A stretch of 8,462 bases of DNA from Alcanivorax sp. (GTDB taxonomy: Bacteria; Pseudomonadota; Gammaproteobacteria; Pseudomonadales; Alcanivoracaceae): assembly GCA_007135015.1 (NCBI GenBank), contig SLJS01000375.1, forward strand, positions 1 through 8,462, read 5' to 3'. A model generated the notes under the pieces. It worked only from the letters and a program-made list of their open reading frames with translations. It was not told where the DNA came from and ran no database searches. Position numbers and translations under genes: made by a program. Shown piece by piece: positions 1-4,504 of this stretch (position 1 is its first letter; each line of letters starts with the position of its first letter).

Positions 1-104
1 ACGGCCGGGCTTTCCCAGAGAAATTCCAGGTCCAGTCGCTCCAGCAGCATGCGACGAAAACGCGAGGATGAGCCCAGTATCAGGCCCGGTTTGCTGCCGC
101 TCAT
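1..104 (-). CDS. maf: Maf/YceF-family nucleotide pyrophosphatase, N-terminal part (runs off the left edge)
   Basis: The minus strand from position 104 reads MSGSKPGLILGSSSRFRRML and continues LERLDLEFLWESPA to the window edge, 34 codons in all. The LILGSSSRFRR stretch followed by LLERL is the N-terminal signature of Maf proteins, which hydrolyse nucleoside triphosphates to monophosphates. The S-S-x-R-R loop is part of the nucleotide-binding site. The neighbourhood beside yceD-rpmF fits the YceF subfamily, which in E. coli is reported to prefer 7-methyl-GTP, but subfamily cannot be settled from 34 residues. The ATG at 104 is preceded by purine-rich AGGGGG and AGGA on the minus strand, so this start is well supported. 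The gene is divergent from yceD, with 93 nt between the two starts. I found no convincing promoter for it in that gap. Confidence 0.88.
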   Translation of the reverse strand, partial: MSGSKPGLILGSSSRFRRMLLERLDLEFLWESPA

Positions 105-131
105 TTTCCTGCCCCCTGAAAAGCCAGTTTG

Positions 132-149
132 ATCAGCACCTTATCAGCA
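132..149. repeat. Short direct repeat ATCAGCA x2, 11 bp apart, in the maf/yceD divergent gap
   Basis: ATCAGCA occurs at 132-138 and again at 143-149, a period of 11 bp, close to one helical turn. The pair ends 10 bp before the -35 hexamer of the yceD promoter, where an activator or an UP-type contact would sit. The first copy also contains the palindrome TGATCA (130-135). The repeat itself is plain in the sequence. A regulatory role is only inference, and two 7-mers this close could be chance. Confidence 0.3.
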
Positions 150-159
150 AAAAATCGCT

Positions 160-188
160 TTGACAGGAGTCGGGCCCGGGCCTAGAAT
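160..188 (+). promoter_or_regulatory. sigma70-type promoter of yceD-rpmF
   Basis: A perfect -35 hexamer TTGACA (160-165) is followed after 17 nt by TAGAAT (183-188), one mismatch from the -10 consensus. Initiation would fall around 194-198, which is at or just before the yceD ATG at 198. The TAG of the -10 element is also an in-frame stop for yceD, so translation cannot begin further upstream. The bases just after the -10 (TGCGC) are GC-rich, as in growth-rate and ppGpp-sensitive promoters of ribosomal genes. That regulatory reading is inference. Confidence 0.8.
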
Positions 189-197
189 TGCGCGCCT

Positions 198-737
198 ATG
201 TTTTCGGGGCAATTGCCGCATTACCTGGAGCCGCGCAAGCTGGTGCGCCAGGGCGGTGAAATCAGTGGTCATACTACTGTGGCCGCGCTTCCCCGGCTGG
301 CGGAGTTCCAGAGCAGCCAGGACAGCGTGGTCCGTGCCCGGCTGGCCTTCGAGCAGGACGAGGACGGCCATCACTGCATACGCGGCGAGGTTCACACGGA
401 GCTGGAGCTGCGCTGCCAGCGATGTCTCGAGCCGGTCCGGTACGAGGTGAACGCCAGTGTGGAGCTGGCCCTGGTATGGAGCGAGGACCAGGCGCGGGCG
501 TTGCCGGAACACCTGGACCCGTGGCTGGCGAGTGACGAGAAGATGGTCCTCGCCGAGCTGCTGGAAGAAGAACTGCTGCTGGCCCTGCCGCTGGTGGCGA
601 CCCATGAACAATGTCCGGAACCGCTGGACAATCCGGCGGCGGGAGCCGGCGCCGGGGCGAACGAAGGCAGCGACAAGCCGGAGAGGGAAAACCCCTTTGC
701 GGTGCTCGAGAGGCTGAAGAAAGGCCCTCGCGAATAG
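198..737 (+). CDS. yceD: YceD family protein (DUF177), 23S rRNA accumulation / large-subunit assembly factor
   Basis: This 179-residue protein matches the YceD family along its length. The N-terminus FSGQLPHYLEPRKL aligns with the E. coli start, where LP and a later LDP occupy the same places. The central ELRCQRCLEP has the CxxC pair (Cys73, Cys76), followed by EDQARALPEHLDPW, an acidic LAELLEEELLLALPLV helix and a terminal NPFAVLERLKK signature. Cys139 (HEQC) is a further cysteine. YceD sits beside rpmF in most proteobacteria and is needed for normal 23S rRNA levels; the biochemical mechanism is not settled. Residues 146-154 form a low-complexity Ala/Gly linker before the C-terminal signature. 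ATG 198 is the only reasonable start: the in-frame TAG at 183 blocks upstream ones and homology begins at this Met. There is no Shine-Dalgarno at normal distance, consistent with the promoter lying immediately upstream. rpmF follows after 15 nt. Confidence 0.93.
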   Translation: MFSGQLPHYLEPRKLVRQGGEISGHTTVAALPRLAEFQSSQDSVVRARLAFEQDEDGHHCIRGEVHTELELRCQRCLEPVRYEVNASVELALVWSEDQARALPEHLDPWLASDEKMVLAELLEEELLLALPLVATHEQCPEPLDNPAAGAGAGANEGSDKPERENPFAVLERLKKGPRE

Positions 738-752
738 ACTCAGGAGCAGATT

Positions 753-956
753 ATGGCAGTTCAACAGAACCGCAAGACCCGATCCAGGCGCGACATGCGT
801 CGCTCTCACGATTCACTGAAGGCGCCCGCGCTGACTGAGGACGCCACCACCGGCGAAGTCCATCGCCGTCACCATATCAGCCCGGACGGTTTCTACCGTG
901 GCCGGCAGGTGATCCGCAAGGACGAGGATATCGAGGAAGAAGACACGCCGGAATAA
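753..956 (+). CDS. rpmF: 50S ribosomal protein L32 (bL32) with an acidic C-terminal extension
   Basis: The sequence MAVQQNRKTRSRRDMRRSHD and the later GEVHRRHHISPDGFYRGRQVI are diagnostic of bacterial L32, a large-subunit protein with a basic N-terminal arm in 23S rRNA. It has no cysteines, so this is the zinc-free form. The protein is 67 residues, against 57 in E. coli and about 60 in Pseudomonas. The extra residues form a tail KDEDIEEEDTPE (56-67), eight of twelve acidic, which is unusual on an otherwise very basic rRNA-binding protein. The Asp14 in RDMRRSHD replaces the Gly of enteric L32 but as I recall is also seen in pseudomonads. AGGAG at 742-746, 6 nt before the ATG, supports the start. 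It is cotranscribed with yceD and closed by the terminator at 975. Confidence 0.97.
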   Translation: MAVQQNRKTRSRRDMRRSHDSLKAPALTEDATTGEVHRRHHISPDGFYRGRQVIRKDEDIEEEDTPE

Positions 957-974
957 TCAGGGCCGGCAGGTAAG

Positions 975-1005
975 AACGGGAGCGAAAGGCTCCCGTTTTT
1001 GTTTT
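975..1005 (+). terminator. Intrinsic terminator after rpmF
   Basis: AACGGGAGC (975-983) pairs perfectly with GCTCCCGTT (989-997) around a 5-nt GAAAG loop. The stem runs into TTTTTGTTTT. It lies 19 nt after the rpmF stop and separates yceD-rpmF from plsX. No strong promoter is evident between it and plsX, so some read-through or a non-consensus promoter must supply plsX. Confidence 0.92.
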
Positions 1006-1051
1006 ATGGACCCCTCCGGGCGGTGCGCCGCACGGGGCAGGGGTTGCGGGG

Positions 1052-2104
1052 ATGAAACCGATGACGCAGGTGACACTGGCGGTTGATGCCATGGGGGGCG
1101 ACAGAGGGCTGGCAGTGACGGTGCCGGCGGTCGCCCGCATACTGGAACGGCACAGGCAACTGCGGGTGGTGCTTACTGGTGATCAGGCCGCCCTGGAGCA
1201 GGCCCTCAGGGGTCAGGGGCTGGACGATGAAGAACGCGTATGCATCGAGCATGCTTCCCAGCTCGTGGAAATGGATGATCCGGTATCCGTGGCCCTGCGT
1301 TCCAGGCGTGATTCGTCCATGCGGGTGGCCCTCAACCTGGTCCGCGAGGGCCGCGCGGATGCCGCTGTCAGCGCGGGCAATACCGGCGCCCTGATGGCAG
1401 TGAGCCGTTTCGTTCTCAAGACGTTGCCGGGCGTGGACCGTCCGGCCATCTGTACGGCCATTCCCGCCCGCAACGGTCATTTCCACATGCTCGATCTCGG
1501 GGCAAATGTGGATTCGGGTGCGGCGCATCTGTTGCAGTTCGCGCTCATGGGGGCTGCCGTGGTGCGTGCCGTCGACGGCGTGGAAATGCCCGCCGTGGCA
1601 CTGCTCAACATAGGCGAAGAGGAAATCAAGGGCAGTGAGGTGGTGCGCGAGGCCGCGACACTGCTTTCCGGACATCCTGCCATCGACTTTCGTGGCTATG
1701 TGGAGGGCACGGACATTTTCGCCGGCAAGGTGGATGTTGTGGTCTGTGATGGTTTCGTGGGCAATGTGGCGCTCAAGAGCATGGAAGGCACCGCGTCCAT
1801 GATCGGCACCATGATCCGCGAAGAAATCGACCGGTCATGGCTGCGGAAGCTTTCCGGACTCTTCGCGCTTCCCCTGCTCAGGGCATTGCGCGCGCGCATG
1901 GACCCGGATCACTACAATGGCGCCAGTCTGGTCGGGCTCAATGGCATCGTCGTCAAGAGTCATGGCGGGGCGGGGGTCGAAGGTTTTCGGGCCGCCCTGG
2001 ATGTGGCGGTACTGGAAGCGGAACGCAGGGTTCCGGCACTGATCGGCGATGCATTGCATTCCGGCGGCCCGGCGGCGGTTGAGGCTGCTCCCGACAGTGT
2101 CTGA
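1052..2104 (+). CDS. plsX: Phosphate acyltransferase PlsX (acyl-ACP:phosphate transacylase)
   Basis: PlsX converts acyl-ACP and phosphate into acyl-phosphate, the acyl donor for PlsY, at the cytoplasmic face of the membrane. The 350-residue length fits the family (356 in E. coli). Family blocks appear in order: VDAMGGD (11-17), SAGNTGALMA (107-116), DLGANVD (148-154), LNIGEEEIKG (185-194), EGTDIF (218-223), VCDGFVGNVALK (231-242) and a C-terminal NGASLVGLNG-IVVKSHG block (289-305). The start is ATG 1052, with AGGGG at 1039-1043, 8 nt away. The in-frame ATG at 1061 aligns better with the E. coli N-terminus and is a possible alternative giving 347 residues. The next gene is fabD after 79 nt, with no fabH between. 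The region between the rpmF terminator and the ATG contains an 11-bp palindrome GTGCGCCGCAC (1023-1033). Confidence 0.97.
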   Translation: MKPMTQVTLAVDAMGGDRGLAVTVPAVARILERHRQLRVVLTGDQAALEQALRGQGLDDEERVCIEHASQLVEMDDPVSVALRSRRDSSMRVALNLVREGRADAAVSAGNTGALMAVSRFVLKTLPGVDRPAICTAIPARNGHFHMLDLGANVDSGAAHLLQFALMGAAVVRAVDGVEMPAVALLNIGEEEIKGSEVVREAATLLSGHPAIDFRGYVEGTDIFAGKVDVVVCDGFVGNVALKSMEGTASMIGTMIREEIDRSWLRKLSGLFALPLLRALRARMDPDHYNGASLVGLNGIVVKSHGGAGVEGFRAALDVAVLEAERRVPALIGDALHSGGPAAVEAAPDSV

Positions 2105-2159
2105 ACAAATTTTGTTGCAAACGGGTCAGGCATAGATCCGTGCGGATACGCATAATGCG
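2104..2159. other. Three consecutive short palindromes in the plsX-fabD gap
   Basis: The 79-nt gap carries three inverted repeats. AACAAA/TTTGTT (2104-2116, 1-nt centre) overlaps the plsX stop codon. ATCCG/CGGAT (2136-2147, 2-nt centre) and CGCAT/ATGCG (2149-2159, 1-nt centre) sit side by side just before the fabD ribosome-binding site. None has the shape of an intrinsic terminator. I see no good -35/-10 pair here; CATAAT (2151-2156) is a -10-like string without a matching -35. A role as operator or mRNA structure is possible but unproven. None resembles the FadR or FabR operators I know. Confidence 0.35.
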
Positions 2160-2183
2160 CGCCGCAGACAGAGGACGTGAATC

Positions 2184-3125
2184 ATGAGCGAGCAGGCATT
2201 TCTATTCCCGGGACAGGGGTCCCAGCAACCCGGAATGCTTTCGGACTTTGCCGGGGAAGACACTGTGGTGGAAACCTTTCGGGAGGCTTCCGATGCCCTG
2301 GGGCTGGATCTCTGGGAGCTGATCCAGCAGGGCAGCGAGGCGGAGCTCAATCGCACCGAGAATACCCAGCCGGCGCTGCTTGCCAGCGGTGTTGCGCTGT
2401 GGCGGCTCTGGCAGGAACGCGGCGGGCCCCGGCCGGCTTTTCTGGCCGGACACAGCCTGGGCGAGTACACCGCACTGGCCTGTGCCGGAGTGCTTGATGC
2501 GGCGGAGGCGGTAAAACTGGTCCGGCGTCGCGGGCAGCTGATGCAGGAAGCGGTCGAGGAAGGCCGGGGAGGCATGGCGGCGATCCTGGGCCTTGATGAT
2601 GAACAGGTGCAGAATGCCTGCGCGCAGGCAGCCGAAGGCGAGGTGGTCGAGGCGGTCAACTTCAATGCGCCGGGGCAGGTGGTGATCGCCGGTGATGTGG
2701 CGGCGGTGGACCGGGCCATTCAGCACTGCCGGGATGCCGGGGCCAAGCGTGCCATGCCCCTGCCGGTGAGTGTGCCCTCCCATTGTGCGCTGATGCGTGA
2801 CGCCGCACTGCGGCTGGCCAGCGAGCTTGAAGAAGTCCCCTTTCATGCGCCGCAGTTCGCGGTGATCAACAATGTGGACGTGGCCGCCGAGACGGACCCG
2901 GCGGCCATTCGTGACGCCCTGGTGCGCCAGCTCTATTCGCCGGTGCGCTGGGTGGAGACGGTACAGGCCCTTGCCGGCGCCAGCGTGAGCCGGGCCGTTG
3001 AATGCGGCCCCGGCAAGGTGCTTGGCGGACTCGCCAAGCGCATTGACCGCCAGATGCGGGTATTGCCCCTGGACAATGCCGATGCCCTGGACCTGGCCCT
3101 GAAGGAGGCAGCCAGTAATGAGTGA
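2184..3125 (+). CDS. fabD: Malonyl-CoA:ACP transacylase FabD
   Basis: FabD moves malonyl from CoA to the ACP phosphopantetheine thiol, supplying the extender unit for each elongation round in the cytosol. The protein has 313 residues (309 in E. coli). It starts with FLFPGQGSQQPGM, giving the oxyanion-hole Gln11. The nucleophile elbow GHSLGEYTAL places the catalytic serine at 91. Arg116 in KLVRRRGQLM binds the malonyl carboxylate. The catalytic His200 is in VSVPSHCALM, and NFNAPGQVVIAG and ECGPGKVLGGL complete the family pattern. GAGGA at 2171-2175 lies 8 nt before the ATG. The gene ends by overlapping fabG by 8 nt. In enteric bacteria fabH would precede it; here plsX does. Confidence 0.97.
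   Translation: MSEQAFLFPGQGSQQPGMLSDFAGEDTVVETFREASDALGLDLWELIQQGSEAELNRTENTQPALLASGVALWRLWQERGGPRPAFLAGHSLGEYTALACAGVLDAAEAVKLVRRRGQLMQEAVEEGRGGMAAILGLDDEQVQNACAQAAEGEVVEAVNFNAPGQVVIAGDVAAVDRAIQHCRDAGAKRAMPLPVSVPSHCALMRDAALRLASELEEVPFHAPQFAVINNVDVAAETDPAAIRDALVRQLYSPVRWVETVQALAGASVSRAVECGPGKVLGGLAKRIDRQMRVLPLDNADALDLALKEAASNE
3102..3108 (+). promoter_or_regulatory. Strong ribosome-binding site for fabG inside fabD
   Basis: AAGGAGG lies 9 nt before the fabG ATG and within the last codons of fabD. It is the most complete Shine-Dalgarno in the window. It fixes the fabG start at 3118 and indicates that fabG can be initiated independently, beyond any coupling through the 8-nt overlap. Confidence 0.8.
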
Positions 3126-3858
3126 TCAGAAAGTCGCCCTGGTAACCGGGGCCAGCCGAGGAATTGGACGGGCCATTGCCACCACCCTGGCAGGCCGTGG
3201 CTATTGCGTTGCCGGCACCGCCACCACCGAATCCGGAGCGGAGAAGATCAGCGCCTGGCTGGCGGAGCTGGGCAATTCCGGCAGCGGCTTCCGGCTGGAC
3301 GTGTGCGACCGGGATTCGGTGGACAGTGCAATTGCCGCGATCCGGGAGCGTCATGGCGTGCCCGGGGTGCTGGTCAACAACGCGGGGATAACCCGCGACA
3401 ACATCATGCTGCGCATGAAGGATGAAGAGTGGGATTCGGTGATTGATACCAACCTGAATGCACTCTACCGGGTCAGCAAGGCCTGCCTGCGGGGCATGAC
3501 CAAGGCGCGCTGGGGACGAATCATCAACATCAGCTCGGTGGTGGGCAGCATGGGCAATGCCGGCCAGGCCAACTACGCCGCCGCCAAGGGCGGTGTGGAG
3601 GGCTTCACCCGGGCCCTGGCGCGTGAGCTGGGTCAGCGCAACATCACCGTCAATGCGGTCGCGCCCGGCTTTATTGAGACCGACATGACCGACGCATTGC
3701 CGCAAGAGCAGCGTGACGCGCTGCTTGGGCAGATCCCGCTCGGGCGGCTCGGCACCCCGGAGGAAGTGGCCGGTGCGGTCGCCTGGCTGGCTTCCGACGA
3801 GGGCGGTTACGTCACCGGCACCACCATCCATGTAAATGGAGGAATGTTCACCGGCTGA
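3118..3858 (+). CDS. fabG: 3-oxoacyl-[ACP] reductase FabG
   Basis: FabG is the NADPH-dependent short-chain dehydrogenase that reduces beta-ketoacyl-ACP after each condensation. At 246 residues it fits the family (244 in E. coli). The cofactor motif TGASRGIG is at 10-17 and NNAG at 87-90. The active-site tetrad is visible: Asn112 (TNLNALY), Ser140 (INISSVVG), Tyr153 and Lys157 (ANYAAAKGG). PGFIETDMT (183-191) and the C-terminal VTGTTIHVNGGM are typical of FabG rather than of other SDR enzymes. Its context between fabD and acpP confirms this. The ATG overlaps the fabD stop and uses the internal AAGGAGG. No gene follows for 232 nt, so fabG probably ends the plsX-fabD-fabG unit, although I see no U-tract terminator. 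Confidence 0.97.
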   Translation: MSDQKVALVTGASRGIGRAIATTLAGRGYCVAGTATTESGAEKISAWLAELGNSGSGFRLDVCDRDSVDSAIAAIRERHGVPGVLVNNAGITRDNIMLRMKDEEWDSVIDTNLNALYRVSKACLRGMTKARWGRIINISSVVGSMGNAGQANYAAAKGGVEGFTRALARELGQRNITVNAVAPGFIETDMTDALPQEQRDALLGQIPLGRLGTPEEVAGAVAWLASDEGGYVTGTTIHVNGGMFTG

Positions 3859-3902
3859 CGGCCTGCCGGCAGCCGAAACGGACCCGGCCGGTTCGCGCCG
3901 GG
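3852..3902 (+). other. Two GC-rich stem-loops at the fabG 3' end
   Basis: CGGCTG (3852-3857, including the first two bases of the fabG stop) can pair with CAGCCG (3870-3875). This stem encloses part of the 10-bp palindrome CTGCCGGCAG (3863-3872), which is an alternative fold. A second stem pairs CCCGGC (3883-3888) with GCCGGG (3897-3902). Neither is followed by a T-run, so they do not form a standard intrinsic terminator. They could protect the mRNA 3' end or mark a factor-dependent termination zone. That is inference; in GC-rich DNA such stems also arise by chance. Confidence 0.4.
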
Positions 3903-3956
3903 ACCGGGGCGCATTGCAGGTAGTTGATTTTGTGGAGTATTGAGGGTTCTGCCTTG

Positions 3957-3968
3957 CTGTCATGACAG
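3957..3968. promoter_or_regulatory. Perfect 12-bp palindrome upstream of acpP (possible operator)
   Basis: CTGTCATGACAG is a perfect, gapless 12-bp palindrome. It lies 45 bp before the -35 hexamer of the putative acpP promoter. The size and symmetry suit a dimeric DNA-binding protein. I do not recognise the site as that of any fatty-acid regulator I know, and no regulator gene is present in the window. Confidence 0.35.
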
Positions 3969-3979
3969 TGGAAAGCCCG

Positions 3980-3996
3980 GCAACACTCCGCAACAC
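3980..3996. repeat. Direct repeat GCAACAC x2, exactly 10 bp apart, upstream of acpP
   Basis: GCAACAC occurs at 3980-3986 and 3990-3996. The 10-bp period would put both copies on the same face of the helix. They end 17 bp before the -35 hexamer of the putative acpP promoter, where an activator would sit. Function is not known. Confidence 0.3.
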
Positions 3997-4013
3997 AAGG
4001 GCACTCGAGTTGC

Positions 4014-4043
4014 TTGCATGGGTAAATACCGTTCCCATAGAAT
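4014..4043 (+). promoter_or_regulatory. Probable sigma70-type promoter of acpP
   Basis: TTGCAT (4014-4019) and TAGAAT (4038-4043) are separated by 18 nt. The -10 hexamer is identical to that of the yceD promoter. Initiation near 4050 would give a leader of about 40 nt before the acpP ATG. A separate promoter makes sense because ACP is needed in far larger amounts than the enzymes, and the gene has its own terminator. CTCGAG occurs on both sides of the core promoter (4004-4009 and 4049-4054), perhaps by chance. Confidence 0.6.
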
Positions 4044-4073
4044 GGCCGCTCGAGGTGCAGGGACACCAACGAC

Positions 4074-4078
4074 AGGAG
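4074..4078 (+). promoter_or_regulatory. Ribosome-binding site that decides the acpP start
   Basis: AGGAG, continued by AG, lies 12 nt (about 10 from the GGAGAG reading) before the ATG at 4091. The frame stays open upstream to an ATG at 3962, but that start has no homology support and precedes the promoter. This site plus alignment to known ACPs fixes the start at 4091. Confidence 0.7.
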
Positions 4079-4090
4079 AGACTTGCCATC

Positions 4091-4327
4091 ATGAGCAGCA
4101 GCATTGAAGAAAGGGTCAACAAGATTATCGTCGAGCAGCTGGGGGTCAAGGAAGAAGACGTGAAACCTGAGGCGTCCTTCGTTGAAGACCTGGGGGCTGA
4201 TTCGCTGGATACCGTGGAACTGGTCATGGCACTCGAGGAGGAATTCGAAACCGAGATTCCCGATGAGGAAGCTGAAAAGATCAGTACGGTTCAGGCGGCC
4301 GTGGATTACGTCAAGTCCCACACCTGA
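4091..4327 (+). CDS. acpP: Acyl carrier protein AcpP
   Basis: AcpP is the small acidic cytosolic carrier of growing acyl chains, tethered through 4'-phosphopantetheine. The 78-residue protein begins MSSSIEERVNKIIVEQLGVK and contains the invariant DSL attachment motif in VEDLGADSLDTVELVMALEE. The modified serine is residue 38, equivalent to Ser36 of mature E. coli ACP. Helix II is acidic (TVELVMALEEEF), and the end AEKISTVQAAVDYV is typical. Length and sequence are close to E. coli AcpP with one extra N-terminal serine. The frame is open for a further 43 codons upstream, but that segment (MTVESPATLRN...) is not ACP-like and overlaps the promoter, so I exclude it. It appears to be monocistronic, with a promoter at 4014-4043 and a terminator at 4351-4386. 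Some read-through into fabF is likely. Confidence 0.98.
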   Translation: MSSSIEERVNKIIVEQLGVKEEDVKPEASFVEDLGADSLDTVELVMALEEEFETEIPDEEAEKISTVQAAVDYVKSHT

Positions 4328-4350
4328 ATCCGTAGAGGTTTCAGGGCAAG

Positions 4351-4386
4351 GCCGCAGGTTCCCGGAACTTGCGGCTTTTTTCGTTT
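4351..4386 (+). terminator. Intrinsic terminator after acpP
   Basis: GCCGCAGGTTCC (4351-4362) pairs with GGAACTTGCGGC (4364-4375). There is one G-T wobble, and the innermost bases form the loop. TTTTTTCGTTT follows. It lies 23 nt after the acpP stop and is the strongest terminator-like structure in the window. Confidence 0.93.
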
Positions 4387-4474
4387 GCGAATGGTTCGCT
4401 GTCGTGCACCATCGGTGCGGCTGTGACAACATTCGAACGGGCCGGCCGGAACCCATTCCCGGAGCCGGCGGCCC
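4387..4474 (+). other. Structured leader between the acpP terminator and fabF
   Basis: Three inverted repeats lie in tandem. GCGAA/TTCGC (4387-4399, 3-nt loop) starts right after the T-run of the acpP terminator. GCACC/GGTGC (4406-4418, 3-nt loop) follows. The largest pairs GGGCCG (4439-4444) and CCGG (4446-4449) with CCGG (4465-4468) and CGGCCC (4469-4474), leaving one bulged G and a 15-nt loop. This ends 18 nt before the fabF ribosome-binding site. No convincing promoter is seen in 4387-4504; GTGACA (4423-4428) resembles a -35 but no -10 follows. The stems are visible; regulation by them is inference. Confidence 0.4.
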
Positions 4475-4504
4475 GAGTGATTCTGTTCGCGGGGAGAAGC
4501 AGTC

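Noticed and set aside
2115..2138. Promoter upstream of fabD using TTGCAA and TAGATC
   Set aside because: The spacer is only 12 nt, and no alternative -35 pairs with CATAAT at 2151-2156.
3914..3943. Second acpP promoter using TTGCAG and TATTGA
   Set aside because: The spacing (18 nt) is acceptable but the -10 matches only three of six positions; the promoter at 4014-4043 is better.
3962..4090. An N-terminal extension of acpP starting at ATG 3962
   Set aside because: The extra 43 residues have no ACP homology, the start precedes the promoter core, and AGGAG plus family alignment support ATG 4091.
2866..4227. A 453-codon open frame on the minus strand opposite fabD, fabG and acpP
   Set aside because: It lies antisense to three well-identified genes, crosses their intergenic region and has a low-complexity Ser/Pro/Gly-rich composition. 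Long antisense frames are expected in GC-rich genes with strong third-position bias.
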